The translations under genes were made by a program, and so were the position numbers. 64,000 nt of DNA from NCBI GenBank assembly GCA_948144175.1, contig CANXME010002281.1:62001-126000 (forward strand), read 5' to 3'. This DNA comes from Closterium sp. NIES-65 (lineage: Eukaryota > Streptophyta > Zygnematophyceae > Desmidiales > Closteriaceae). The stretch's first letter is position 1. Each line of letters begins with the position of its first letter. The notes under the pieces were generated by a model, which was not told the origin of the DNA, ran no database searches, and saw nothing but the letters and a program-made list of their open reading frames with translations. Shown here piece after piece: positions 56,001-63,151 of this stretch.

Positions 56001-59000
56001 ACACACCTGAAGGGGCAGGACCCTGAGGGGGGAGGGGGACTACCGGGGGGGGGCCTGGTACCAGGAAGAGCGGGGGTGGGGGGAGGGACGGAGTGCGGTA
56101 GGGGAAGAGGCGGTAGTAGGGTACCGACTCGTCGAACGTGACGTCCTGGGAGGACAGAACACGTCGAGAGGTGGGGTGGTAAAACTGCCACCCAGGGGCG
56201 TCGGGGGGGAACCCCAGGAAGACGCAGGGAGAAGCACGAGGGGACAGCTTGTCCGCAGACAGGTCGCGAACAAACGTCCGAGATCCCCAGACCCGGAACG
56301 CCGACGCATCGCCAACCTTCCCCGTCCACAGCAGGGCTGGGGAGGTCTCCGGTCGAGAGACCCTGGGGTGGAGGTTGATCTGGTGCGCAGCGTACCTGAC
56401 CGCAAACGGCCACAGAAAATGGGGAGCAGCCGCATGCATCATGGACGTACGAGCGACGTCCATGACCATGCCAATGCGGCGCTCAGCAATCCCATTCTGC
56501 TGTGGTGAGTCCGGAAGCGTGAAGGTCTGACGGATGCCTCGTGCACGACAGTAGGCACTCAGGAGGCCAGAGGAGAACTCTCCGCCTCTGTCCGAGTGCA
56601 GACGCAAAACAGGGAAGTCAGAGCCAAAGCTCCTCCGAAGCTGGAGACGAGCTGCGCGGATCCAGTCGATCAACACCGCAGTGACCTCACCCTTGCTGCG
56701 CAAGGGGAAGACTGTGGTGTAACGCGAGTAGTCGTCAACCACCAGCAGGAAGTAGCGCTCCTGACCCTGTCCACGGACGCGGGCTGGGCCCCACACGTCC
56801 ATGTGAAGCGTCTGCAACGGGGCCTCTGTCGGAGGAAACTGGGAGGAGTGAGGGGCAGCACGCTGGCGCCCCTCGACACAGGGGACACAGGTAGGGCCAG
56901 GGCCCGGAGGAAGGGGAGGGAGAGACCGGGGAAGACCAGACACAAGGACTCGCGAGGCCATGCCTCTGAGCCGAAGCAGAGAGGGGTGGCCAAGGCGGTG
57001 GTGCCAGAGGAGGGTCTCGTGAGACAGACGACGACACGAGCAAGGGGCAGACTCAGGACCAGACCTGGACGCTGCAGCAAACACCTGACCAGACGAAGGG
57101 ACCCTACCAGACTCAGCACCTGGAGGAGAAGCAGTGGTCAGTGTGTACAGGCTCGACCCTGGCCGACGTGTAAACGTAGCCAGGTGGCGACCTGTATCCG
57201 CCTCCGTGCAGTGGGTCACCCGCTGACGAGCAGGGGTGAACTGGTGGACACCCGCATCCTGGAGGTCAGCACCACTCACCAAGTTCGTCGAGAACGAGGG
57301 GAGGTAGAGACCAGTCAGGGTGCCAGAGGGGGCCGCCGGACACGGGAGGACAGTGGAGAAGCGAGACAGGACAGGCCCCCCAGAGGGGTCAGCCAGGGAC
57401 ACCGCAACCGGCCGACTCAGCGGCGTGAGAGTGGTGCGGTCCCTAAAGAAGGAGCGAGACGCTCCAGAGTCAAGGGTGAAGGTGTGAGAGGCCGAAGCCG
57501 ACACAGTACCTGAGAGGGCAGACTCACCAGCACCTGAGAGCACAGACGCACTGGCACCTAGAGCAGCAGCCTCACTAGTACCTGACGCGGCAGTACCAAT
57601 GCCCGGGTCGGGCGGGAAACACCGGTAACAGTCATCCTCATCACTACCAGTCACAGCATACATAGCAGAGAGAATAGCATCAAAATCAAGATCATAAATA
57701 GCTACACCAGCCCTAGACAGCTCTCCCCAGCGGGGGATCTCAGCGGCCTCCGGAAACTGCTGACGCCAGGCGTCGGTCAGGCGGCCAAAGCAGCGGCGGG
57801 CTGTGTGGGCGCCTCCACACCTCTCCCCTGCACGGTCATCTGTGCGAAGAACGTAGGGGCAGGGACCAAGCGCACCACCACGCTGACGCTGCAAGTACCA
57901 CTCACGGAGCTGCTGAGGGCCGGGGACGGTGCGAGAGCGCTGCTGCTGCTGTGGCTGCTGCTGCGGCTGCTGCTGCTGCTGCTGCTGGCGCTGACCACCC
58001 CCAGAGCTGCTCCGCTGGGACGAGCCACTCCGACCCCCGCCTCCACCGCCACCCCCGCCTCCACCGCCACCCCCGTCTCCACCGCCACCTCCCCCACCAG
58101 GACCGTCGCTCCCACCGCTCCCACCGCCTCCTCCGCTACCACCTCCGCCGCCACCTCCGCCTCCACAGCCGCCACCAGTACCTCCACTCCCGCCACCACC
58201 CCCACCGCCACCCCCACTCCCCCCGCCACCCCCACCGCCTCCTCCACCGCCCCCTCTAGCTCCACCCGCTCCCTTGCCCCCTTTGCTCTTGCCAGAGCGG
58301 CGTCTGCCGCTGGGGGCAGACGCCGCGCCGACCGACTCAAAACCAGTGAGGTCGGCCGCAGCGGCAGAGGCGACAGAGGGCAGCAGGGGGGAAGGACCAC
58401 ACCCCTCAAAGATGGGGGTGCGAGGGTCACCCCGAGAGGCCCCTACAGCGACAATACTCTTCTCAGCCGCTAGCAGGGACTCCTCAAGGAGGTCGACAGT
58501 GAGAGTGGTGGGACAGACAGAGAGAAACTGGTCCCTAACGACACGAAGGGACTCAGGGAGACGGGTGACGAGAAAGTAGAGGGTGATGTACATGGGAGGA
58601 GGGTTCGCAGCGCGGAACTCAGCAGGAAGGGCAGCGCGGTAGCGGGTGTCACTAGCACGGAGGTGGGTAACGAGGTCAGCGACAGTGGGAAAGGAAGCGA
58701 GGTCAGGGAAGAGAAACGGTAGCATGAGGCGGCTAAGGGTAGCGGAGGAAGGGGAGGAGTAGCGTGCAACTACAGCGTCGTACAAGGCCTGAGCGGACTT
58801 GTACTGACTAAAGTGGGCACGCTCAGAGGAAGGGAGGTGGCGACGCACAGCAAGACGTGCAGCAGCATCGCGGGTCGCCCACTTGGAGCGAACGGCAGAG
58901 TCAGCATCAGCAGGTGGGGCAGGAACAGCGCCAGAGACAAAGTCAAAAAGAGAGACCTCATCTATCGCATCACACAGTAAGTACAGCTGCAGGTCTTCAA

Positions 59001-59064
59001 TCCAGACGGCAAAGTCAATGGCCCTTCCCTCAGCGTCAAAAGTAAGAACATTGGGGGTGGCCAT
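53059..59064 (-). CDS. Copia-7 gag-pol polyprotein (intact)
   Basis: About 2,001 codons without a stop, TGA at 53059-53061. I chose ATG 59064 (MATPNVLTFD) because this start is shared by three other families; an in-frame ATG at 59085 would add seven residues. Gag comes first, with a Gly-rich tail at about residues 255-345 and a Gln tract at about 355-375. Next is knuckle CX13CX3HX4C (57860-57790), then protease LDSGASRSFF at about residue 535, and GAG-pre-integrase HHRLGHPSLLRL. The integrase has DVWGPARV (about 760), DRGGEF (about 830) and QNGIAERR (about 865). A linker of tandem GAEPGG-like repeats (55668-55960) follows. RT has VYVDDLVFA (about 1680). RNase H has DASWADD, EAEIYAG, DNKAMLAL (about 1925). 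All motifs expected for a working Ty1/copia element are present. Gag-pol being one frame, gag excess would need proteolysis or RNA processing. Confidence 0.95.
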   Translation of the reverse strand: MATPNVLTFDAEGRAIDFAVWIEDLQLYLLCDAIDEVSLFDFVSGAVPAPPADADSAVRSKWATRDAAARLAVRRHLPSSERAHFSQYKSAQALYDAVVARYSSPSSATLSRLMLPFLFPDLASFPTVADLVTHLRASDTRYRAALPAEFRAANPPPMYITLYFLVTRLPESLRVVRDQFLSVCPTTLTVDLLEESLLAAEKSIVAVGASRGDPRTPIFEGCGPSPLLPSVASAAAADLTGFESVGAASAPSGRRRSGKSKGGKGAGGARGGGGGGGGGGGGSGGGGGGGGGSGGTGGGCGGGGGGGGGSGGGGGSGGSDGPGGGGGGGDGGGGGGGGGGGGGGRSGSSQRSSSGGGQRQQQQQQQPQQQPQQQQRSRTVPGPQQLREWYLQRQRGGALGPCPYVLRTDDRAGERCGGAHTARRCFGRLTDAWRQQFPEAAEIPRWGELSRAGVAIYDLDFDAILSAMYAVTGSDEDDCYRCFPPDPGIGTAASGTSEAAALGASASVLSGAGESALSGTVSASASHTFTLDSGASRSFFRDRTTLTPLSRPVAVSLADPSGGPVLSRFSTVLPCPAAPSGTLTGLYLPSFSTNLVSGADLQDAGVHQFTPARQRVTHCTEADTGRHLATFTRRPGSSLYTLTTASPPGAESGRVPSSGQVFAAASRSGPESAPCSCRRLSHETLLWHHRLGHPSLLRLRGMASRVLVSGLPRSLPPLPPGPGPTCVPCVEGRQRAAPHSSQFPPTEAPLQTLHMDVWGPARVRGQGQERYFLLVVDDYSRYTTVFPLRSKGEVTAVLIDWIRAARLQLRRSFGSDFPVLRLHSDRGGEFSSGLLSAYCRARGIRQTFTLPDSPQQNGIAERRIGMVMDVARTSMMHAAAPHFLWPFAVRYAAHQINLHPRVSRPETSPALLWTGKVGDASAFRVWGSRTFVRDLSADKLSPRASPCVFLGFPPDAPGWQFYHPTSRRVLSSQDVTFDESVPYYRLFPYRTPSLPPPPLFLVPGPPPVVPLPPQGPAPSGVSQVDAVEPVEVTGDSGAAAGAEPGGAESGGAEPGGAEPGGAEPGGAEPGGAEPGGAEPGGAEPGGAEPWGAVPRGAEPGGAASGGAEPGGAEPGGAVPGGAEPGGAVPGGASSRREPLSPQELREWFARRWRCAAGAGGSSAAEGTAASRPAGARTVGAGAAGSESSPGAGATEGVGAEPAVGGSTDSAPGAAAGGSGASGGAAGGAAGVGTPAGAAGTVPAVSGVAARPRPYFVPLLQQVLGLPPPPPPPLEGPQPVRSQPQLQPASPLPAPSPYTGPTGGLTERREPASRPVSPVRTERASGRGSRQRPPPVPGMHRMSLRPSTAPLRAPLPSPPASSLPALADPESDSLRAASPTVTRLLATAVTDPSFESSAASALVTELVDFAARCRLDYAARLVTESESACPPSVGGECALGTDVLEDRQEEFQCLAAASPRLASVLLAPEGDPDAPDIPTPRSYAEAIEGPYSSQWQAAMDAEMASWKSTGTYVDAVPPPGANIVSGMWIFRVKRPPGSPPVFKARYVARGFSQRQGVDYFQTFSPTPKMTTLRVLLHVAAHRDYELHSLDFSTAFLQGSLHEEIWLRRPPGFTGSFPPGTQWSLRRPVYGLRQAPREWHDTLRTTLAALGFAPSTADPSLFLRTDTSLPPFYILVYVDDLVFATADTAGLAYVKSELQKRHTCTDLGELRSYLGLQITRDRARRTITLTQSHMVQQVLQRFGFTYSSPQATPLPTRHSLSALPSDESVESSGPYAELVGCLMYLMTCTRPDLAYPLSILARYVAPGRHRPEHMAAAKRVLRYLCSSSGMGLVLGGRSPVVLTGHADASWADDQATQRSSQGYTFSLGSGSVSWRATRSSSVLGSSCEAEIYAGAMAAQELRWLTYLLTDLGEQPRSPPVLYVDNKAMLALCREQRLEHRTKHIALRYFLARELQQRGQLRLAYVASEANTADVFTKALAPCDHQRCCTQLGLVPVLPHLLSS

Positions 59065-59085
59065 GGCAGCAGCTGGAAGTCTCAC

Positions 59086-59966
59086 CGGGCTGGGAGAGTC
59101 GGGTAGGTCAGCAGCAGAAGAACACAGCTCAGGAACAGCAGCACGGCGGCTCGGGCGGCTCGGGCGGCTCGGGCGGCTCGGGCGGTTCGGGCGGCTCGGG
59201 CGGCGGCTCGGTCGCAGCTCAGCGGCGGCTCGGGCGGCGGCGGCTCGGCGGCGGCTCGGCTGCTGCTGGGCGGCTGGGCGGCGGCTCGGGCGGCTCCGGC
59301 TCTGCGGCGCAGGCGGCGGCGGCTCGGCGGCGGCCCGGGCGGCGGCTCAGGCGGCGGCGGCTCGGCGGCGGCTCGGCTGCTGCTGGGCGGCTCGGCTGAT
59401 GCTGGGCGGCTCGGCGGGGCCGCGGAGCAGAGGGCGGCGGTGCCGCGTAGGAGAGGGCGGCGGGGCCGCGTAGCAGAGGGCGGCGGGGCCGCGTAGCAGA
59501 GGGCGGCGGAGCCGCGTAGCAGAGGGCGGCGGAGCCGCGATCGAGGGGCGGCGGGGCCGCGTAGCAGAGGGCGGCAGGGCCGCGTAGCAGAAGGCGGCGG
59601 GGCCGCGTAGCTGAGGGCGGCAGGGCCGCGACGTAGGGCGGCGGGCGGGCCGTCGAAGTAGGGCGGCGGGCGGGCCGGGACGTAGGGCGGCGGGGCCGCG
59701 ACGTAGGGCGGCGGGCGGGCCGTCGAAGTAGGGCGGCGGGCGGGCCGGGACGTAGGGCGGCGGGGCCGCGACGTAGGGCGGCGGGCAGGCCGCGACTTAG
59801 GGCGGCGAGGCCGCGCGATAGGGCGGCGGGGCCGCAAGGTAGGGCGGCTCGACAGGCCGCTAGGGAGGGCGACACGACGGGTCGCTAAACAAAAGGACGC
59901 GCGCCTCGGGGCGCGCTTTGGTGGGCCCAAGAAACAGTCCCTAGTAGGGGACCTGCTCTGATTCCA
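59086..59966 (-). repeat. Copia-7 leader minisatellite and PBS
   Basis: From the PBS (TGGAATCAGAGCAGG, ending at 59966) the leader runs through 59430-59870 with units like GGGCGGCGGGGCCGCGTAGCAGA on the plus strand (about 23 bp) and GGCGGGCGGGCCG variants. A second block, GGCGGCTCGG (9-10 bp), fills 59140-59400. Non-coding. Confidence 0.8.
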
Positions 59967-60098
59967 TGTGAAAGAGAGAACGTGAATGGAATGACTATGA
60001 AAGAAGTGAGTACAAATAGGAAACCCTAATTGGGTTGTACCCCCTATGGGATACCCCACTATAGCCTACACAATAGTATAAGCTATATAGTTCTGACA
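59967..60098 (-). mobile_element. Copia-7 5' LTR
   Basis: 132 bp, identical to the 3' LTR. It abuts the Copia-6 codon sequence at 60099. Confidence 0.93.
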
Positions 60099-60103
60099 GA
60101 AGC

Positions 60104-61500
60104 GGCCACCGGGATCTCCCCCGGTCTTCAAGGCGCGCTACGTGGCTAGAGGTTTCAGTCAGCGCGAGGGAGTTGACTTCTTTCAGACCTTCGCACCTAC
60201 CCCGAAGATGACCACTCTTCGGGTGTTACTACACGTAGCAGCACAGAGAGACTACGAGTTACACTCTCTTGACTTCTCCACTGCTTTCCTTCAGGGCAGT
60301 CTACACGAGGAGGTCTGGTTGCGTCGTCCCTCGGCCTTCACTGGCACTTTCCCTCCTGGGACCCAGTGGAGGCTGAGGCGACCTGTTTACGGTCTTCGCC
60401 AGGCCCCTCGTGAGTGGCACGACACTCTGCGTTCTACCCTCTCTGACCTTGGGTTCCAGCCGTCTTCTGCCGACCCGTCGCTGTTCGTTCGTCGTGGCTC
60501 CACACCGTTCGTTGTTCTGGTCTACGTCGACGACCTCGTTTTCGCCACTTCGGACAGGGTTGCTTTGGTAGACGTGAAGTCCGAACTGCAGAAGAGACAC
60601 ACGTGCACTGATCTTGGTGAGCTGCGCCACTACCTTGGCCTGCAGATCACCAGGGACAGAGCCGCTCGCACCATTACACTCTCACAGTCACACATGGTGC
60701 AGCAGGTCCTTCAGCGGTTCGGGCTTCAGCACTCCACCGTACAGCGCACACCTCTAGCTGTTGACCACAGACTCACTGGTCCCTTTCCTGACGAGCCGTT
60801 TGAGCCTAGTGGTCCCTACGCAGAGCTTGTGGGTTGCCTCATGTACCTGATGACTTGTACTCGCCCGGACCTCGCCTTCCCTCTCAGCATCCTTGCGCGC
60901 TTTGTTGCGCCAGGGAGACACCGTCCTGTTCACTGGACGGCAGTTGTGAGGGTGGCAAAGTACCTAGCGACTACATCAGGCGTGGGGCTAGTTCTTGGAG
61001 GGCAGCAGTCTGTCGTACTCACTGGTCACTGTGACTCCTCTTACGCTGACGACGCTGAGACTCACAGGTCTACTCAGGGGTACTGTTTTAGTCTGGGTTC
61101 TGGAGCTGTTTCCTGGCGTTCCACGCGCTCCTCTTCTGTCTCGACCTCTACAGCTGAGGCTGAGATTTACGCTGGTGCCATGGCGGCACAGGAGTTGCGG
61201 TGGTTGACCTTCTTGCTCGCCGACCTTGGTGAGCGGCCGAGCTCTGCACCGACCTTATTTACTGACAACAAGGCGTCGATCCTCCTCTGTCGTGAGCCGC
61301 GACTGGAGAGCAGAGTGAAGCACATTCACGTCAGGTACTTTCTTCTGCGAGAGTTGCAGAGGCGTGGACAGGCTCGCTTCGAGTTTGTAGAGTCCGAGGC
61401 CAACACTGCAGACATCTTCACCAAGGCGCTTCCGCCTTGTGACCACCAGAGGTGTTGTGTGCAGTTAGGCCTTGTTGACACAGGTTCTAGTCATGCGTAG
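60104..61500 (+). pseudogene. Copia-6 reverse transcriptase and RNase H
   Basis: Direct continuation of 48143-52715 after removal of Copia-7: RPPGSPPVFKARYVARGFSQ, VYVDDLVFA near 60520-60545, RNase H with CDSSYADDAETHRSTQ near 61030, AEAEIYAGAMAAQ and TDNKASILLC near 61262, ending in TAG 61498-61500. No internal stop. The ATG at 60142 is internal and not a real start. Clearly diverged from the other RTs here, yet motif-complete. Confidence 0.88.
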
Positions 61501-61707
61501 ACTTGAGTTTATTGCCTGCTTCGTCTGTACACTTACTATATATACTTGTGATCTCTTGGACTGGCCTTGTGGCCACTGTTGCTTGTGCTCAGAGTGTGTG
61601 GTGACGTTGTGATCCACCCTGAGCTTTGTTTTCTTTTGGACTGGTCTTGTGACCGTACTCTTTTTTTTTGTTTTTGCTAGACACCCCTCACTTAGGCTAT
61701 GGGGGTG
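61501..61707 (+). promoter_or_regulatory. Copia-6 3' UTR with polypurine-tract hairpin
   Basis: Contains CTATATATAC, GGACTGGCCTTGTGGCC, GTGATCCACCCTGAGC and GACTGGTCTTGTGACC as in the other families. It ends in stem ACACCCC/GGGGTGT around TCACTTAGGCTATG, with the polypurine tract on the 3' arm. Confidence 0.7.
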
Positions 61708-61881
61708 TGTCAAATGTTGTAGCCTGTAGTGAGGTTTGTCTTAGGGGGTACAGAAGTTAGGGTTTGTTATATGTACCCCAACCAACATCAATGGAAGCCC
61801 CATTCCTCATTCTGACACTACTACGGTGTACATTGTCAGCAGAACCAACACTGCAAGTATGGTACCCGTATGGCCCCGGAT

Positions 61882-62179
61882 CAGGGTCCTTGCTAGGATT
61901 TGAACCCCCCTGATGCATCAGACGGGCCCTTCGGGCCGTCTGATGCGTCAGATATTTTGCTTTTTGCGCGTCTGATGAATCAGAAATTCTCATTATTCTA
62001 TGTTTCAGTTCCAGAATAAACAAGAAATGTGTTTCTGATGGATCAGATGAAAACAAAAAACCATTTCTGATCAATCAGATGGAGTAAAAAGCCAATTCCT
62101 GGAAAATCAGATTGACAGAAAAAAAACCTGTCTGGAAACTCAGAAAAACATACAAAAATGTCTGATAGCGAGGACCCTG
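61882..62179. mobile_element. MITE-1, 298-bp hAT-type miniature element
   Basis: Terminal inverted repeats CAGGGTCCTTGCTA and, reversed, CAGGGTCCTCGCTA (one mismatch). A perfect 8-bp target duplication CCCCGGAT lies at 61874-61881 and 62180-62187, diagnostic of hAT-type insertion. The interior is non-coding and filled with TCTGAT-NN-ATCAGA-like palindromes and T-rich spacers at about 30-bp intervals. It also has a strong hairpin near 61911-61953 (arms TGATGCATCAGACGG / CCGTCTGATGCGTCA). Layout is like the hAT-1 subterminal array. Confidence 0.85.
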
Positions 62180-62676
62180 CCCCGGATATAAGCTTATGCC
62201 TATTATAATCGCATGCCCTTGTATCTGGAGCAATGCACTTATGGCCGATCCTCATTTATAAGCGCACCCCCTGTAAAACCATGACTTTTTATAAGCGCAT
62301 ATATAATTATATTTTTTTTTATCCTGATAAACACAGTAACGGAATCCAGTTTTGCAGCGAGTCACATCCATTTTCACATTGTTTGACTCTCTCGAGGGTC
62401 TCACTGGCTTCGAGTCCAGTCAGGATGAGCTGGCACACCTGCAAAGTGACGGGCCAAGGCTCTTTTCGCCGGCAGAGCATCGCCCTCACGCGATTCTGAC
62501 TTGTGACCCTCTCACAATGCGTTTCGATTGAGATCGCAAGACTGAGATGTACAATTTGGCGCGTGTAAAATATATTTCTGTAACTGTCATTATATAAGCG
62601 CATGCGCTTAATTATAAGCGCTCCCCCTAAAAAAAACATGTTTTTATCATAAGCACAGGTGCGCTTTTATCCAGGG
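62180..62676. mobile_element. TIR-1, non-coding TIR element of unknown superfamily
   Basis: Ends CCCCGGATATAAGC (62180) and, reversed, CCCTGGATAAAAGC (62676): 12 of 14 match. It carries repeated TTATAAGCGC motifs (about 62252, 62290, 62594, 62611) and the palindrome GCGCTTA-ATT-ATAAGCGC. No coding sequence. No clear target duplication. MITE-1 is inserted exactly at its left terminus, so the left flank is 61873 and below. Confidence 0.45.
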
Positions 62677-62884
62677 TGATACGGTACAAGTGATTCATCC
62701 ATTGAGTTTCCCAATGAACTGAACAAGGGAAGGGCAGTCAATCAACTTGAGGCATTTCACAACCACAGCAATATCTGGGAGAATATCACAGAGCGATGAC
62801 GGAAATGATGATGGGCCACAAGGAGTAGCGAAAATCTACAGTTTCATTCTACACTCTACTCCCTGTCATATGACTCATGTCATG
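62677..62884 (-). other. Probable 3' UTR/downstream region of the PP2A-like gene
   Basis: No gene or repeat seen. It follows the stop codon of the terminal exon on the minus strand. Confidence 0.4.
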
Positions 62885-63151
62885 TCATCCTAAATTGTTT
62901 TCATAATCTTGCGGCCGGCCTTCTCTGCTATCCACATCCATACCCCCTTGCAACCCTCCACCGAACCCGCCTCCCCCTACCCCGCCCGTCACCGCTGCTT
63001 CTTCCAGGCGCTGCCACGTGGCGGCGCGTAGCTCCTCCACGTCAGCAGCGCGGCCCTCTTCCTCCAGGAACTGGCGCTGGCACTCGTCATAGAGCGGCTG
63101 GTCCATCTCCAGAAACATCTTGCGCACGTTGATGGTCAGCCCGTTCACCGC
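62885..63151 (-). CDS. PP2A B'/B56-like regulatory subunit, terminal exon (partial gene)
   Basis: Minus-strand exon after a consensus acceptor (pyrimidine tract, CCCCCAG, exon from 63151), ending TGA 62885-62887. It reads NVRKMFLEMDQPLYDECQ, then an acidic stretch and ATWQRLEEAA. This is the pattern at the C-terminus of B56-type PP2A subunits (NVRKIF...D.ELF.EC..., KREATWKRLEE), which select substrates for the PP2A trimer. A lineage-specific Gly-rich tail of about 30 residues follows. The rest of the gene lies to the right of the window. The only likely host gene here. Identification is from memory of the family pattern. Confidence 0.65.
   Translation of the reverse strand, partial: AVNGLTINVRKMFLEMDQPLYDECQRQFLEEEGRAADVEELRAATWQRLEEAAVTGGVGGGGFGGGLQGGMDVDSREGRPQDYENNLG

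Larger units (their letters stand above)
52716..60098 (-). mobile_element. Copia-7, intact, recently inserted Ty1/copia element
   Basis: Minus strand. 132-bp LTRs at 59967-60098 (5') and 52716-52847 (3') are identical as read. Perfect target duplication GAAGC (52711-52715, 60099-60103). PBS TGGAATCAGAGCAGG just below 59967, and polypurine tract CCTATGGGGGTGTG above the 3' LTR. One uninterrupted gag-pol. It is the youngest insertion in the window and the best candidate for an active element. Confidence 0.95.
47322..61817 (+). mobile_element. Copia-6, young Ty1/copia element split by Copia-7
   Basis: 110-bp LTRs at 47322-47431 and 61708-61817 with one difference. Perfect target duplication CTACT (47317-47321, 61818-61822). 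PBS TGGTATCAGCTAGG at 47432-47445. Native length is about 7.1 kb once Copia-7 (52716-60098) and one GAAGC are removed. Its pol frame runs into the nested element and resumes at 60104. It is a distinct family: the pol protein is clearly diverged from Copia-4, -5 and -7, but gene order, knuckle spacing and 3' UTR are the same. Confidence 0.93.

Noticed and set aside
59082-60059. 325-codon frame opposite the Copia-7 leader and LTR
   Set aside because: It covers LTR, PBS and minisatellite on the sense strand; non-coding leader.
61895-61910. B-box-like GGTTCAAATCC on the minus strand inside MITE-1
   Set aside because: No A-box at a suitable distance; probably chance or an old relic.
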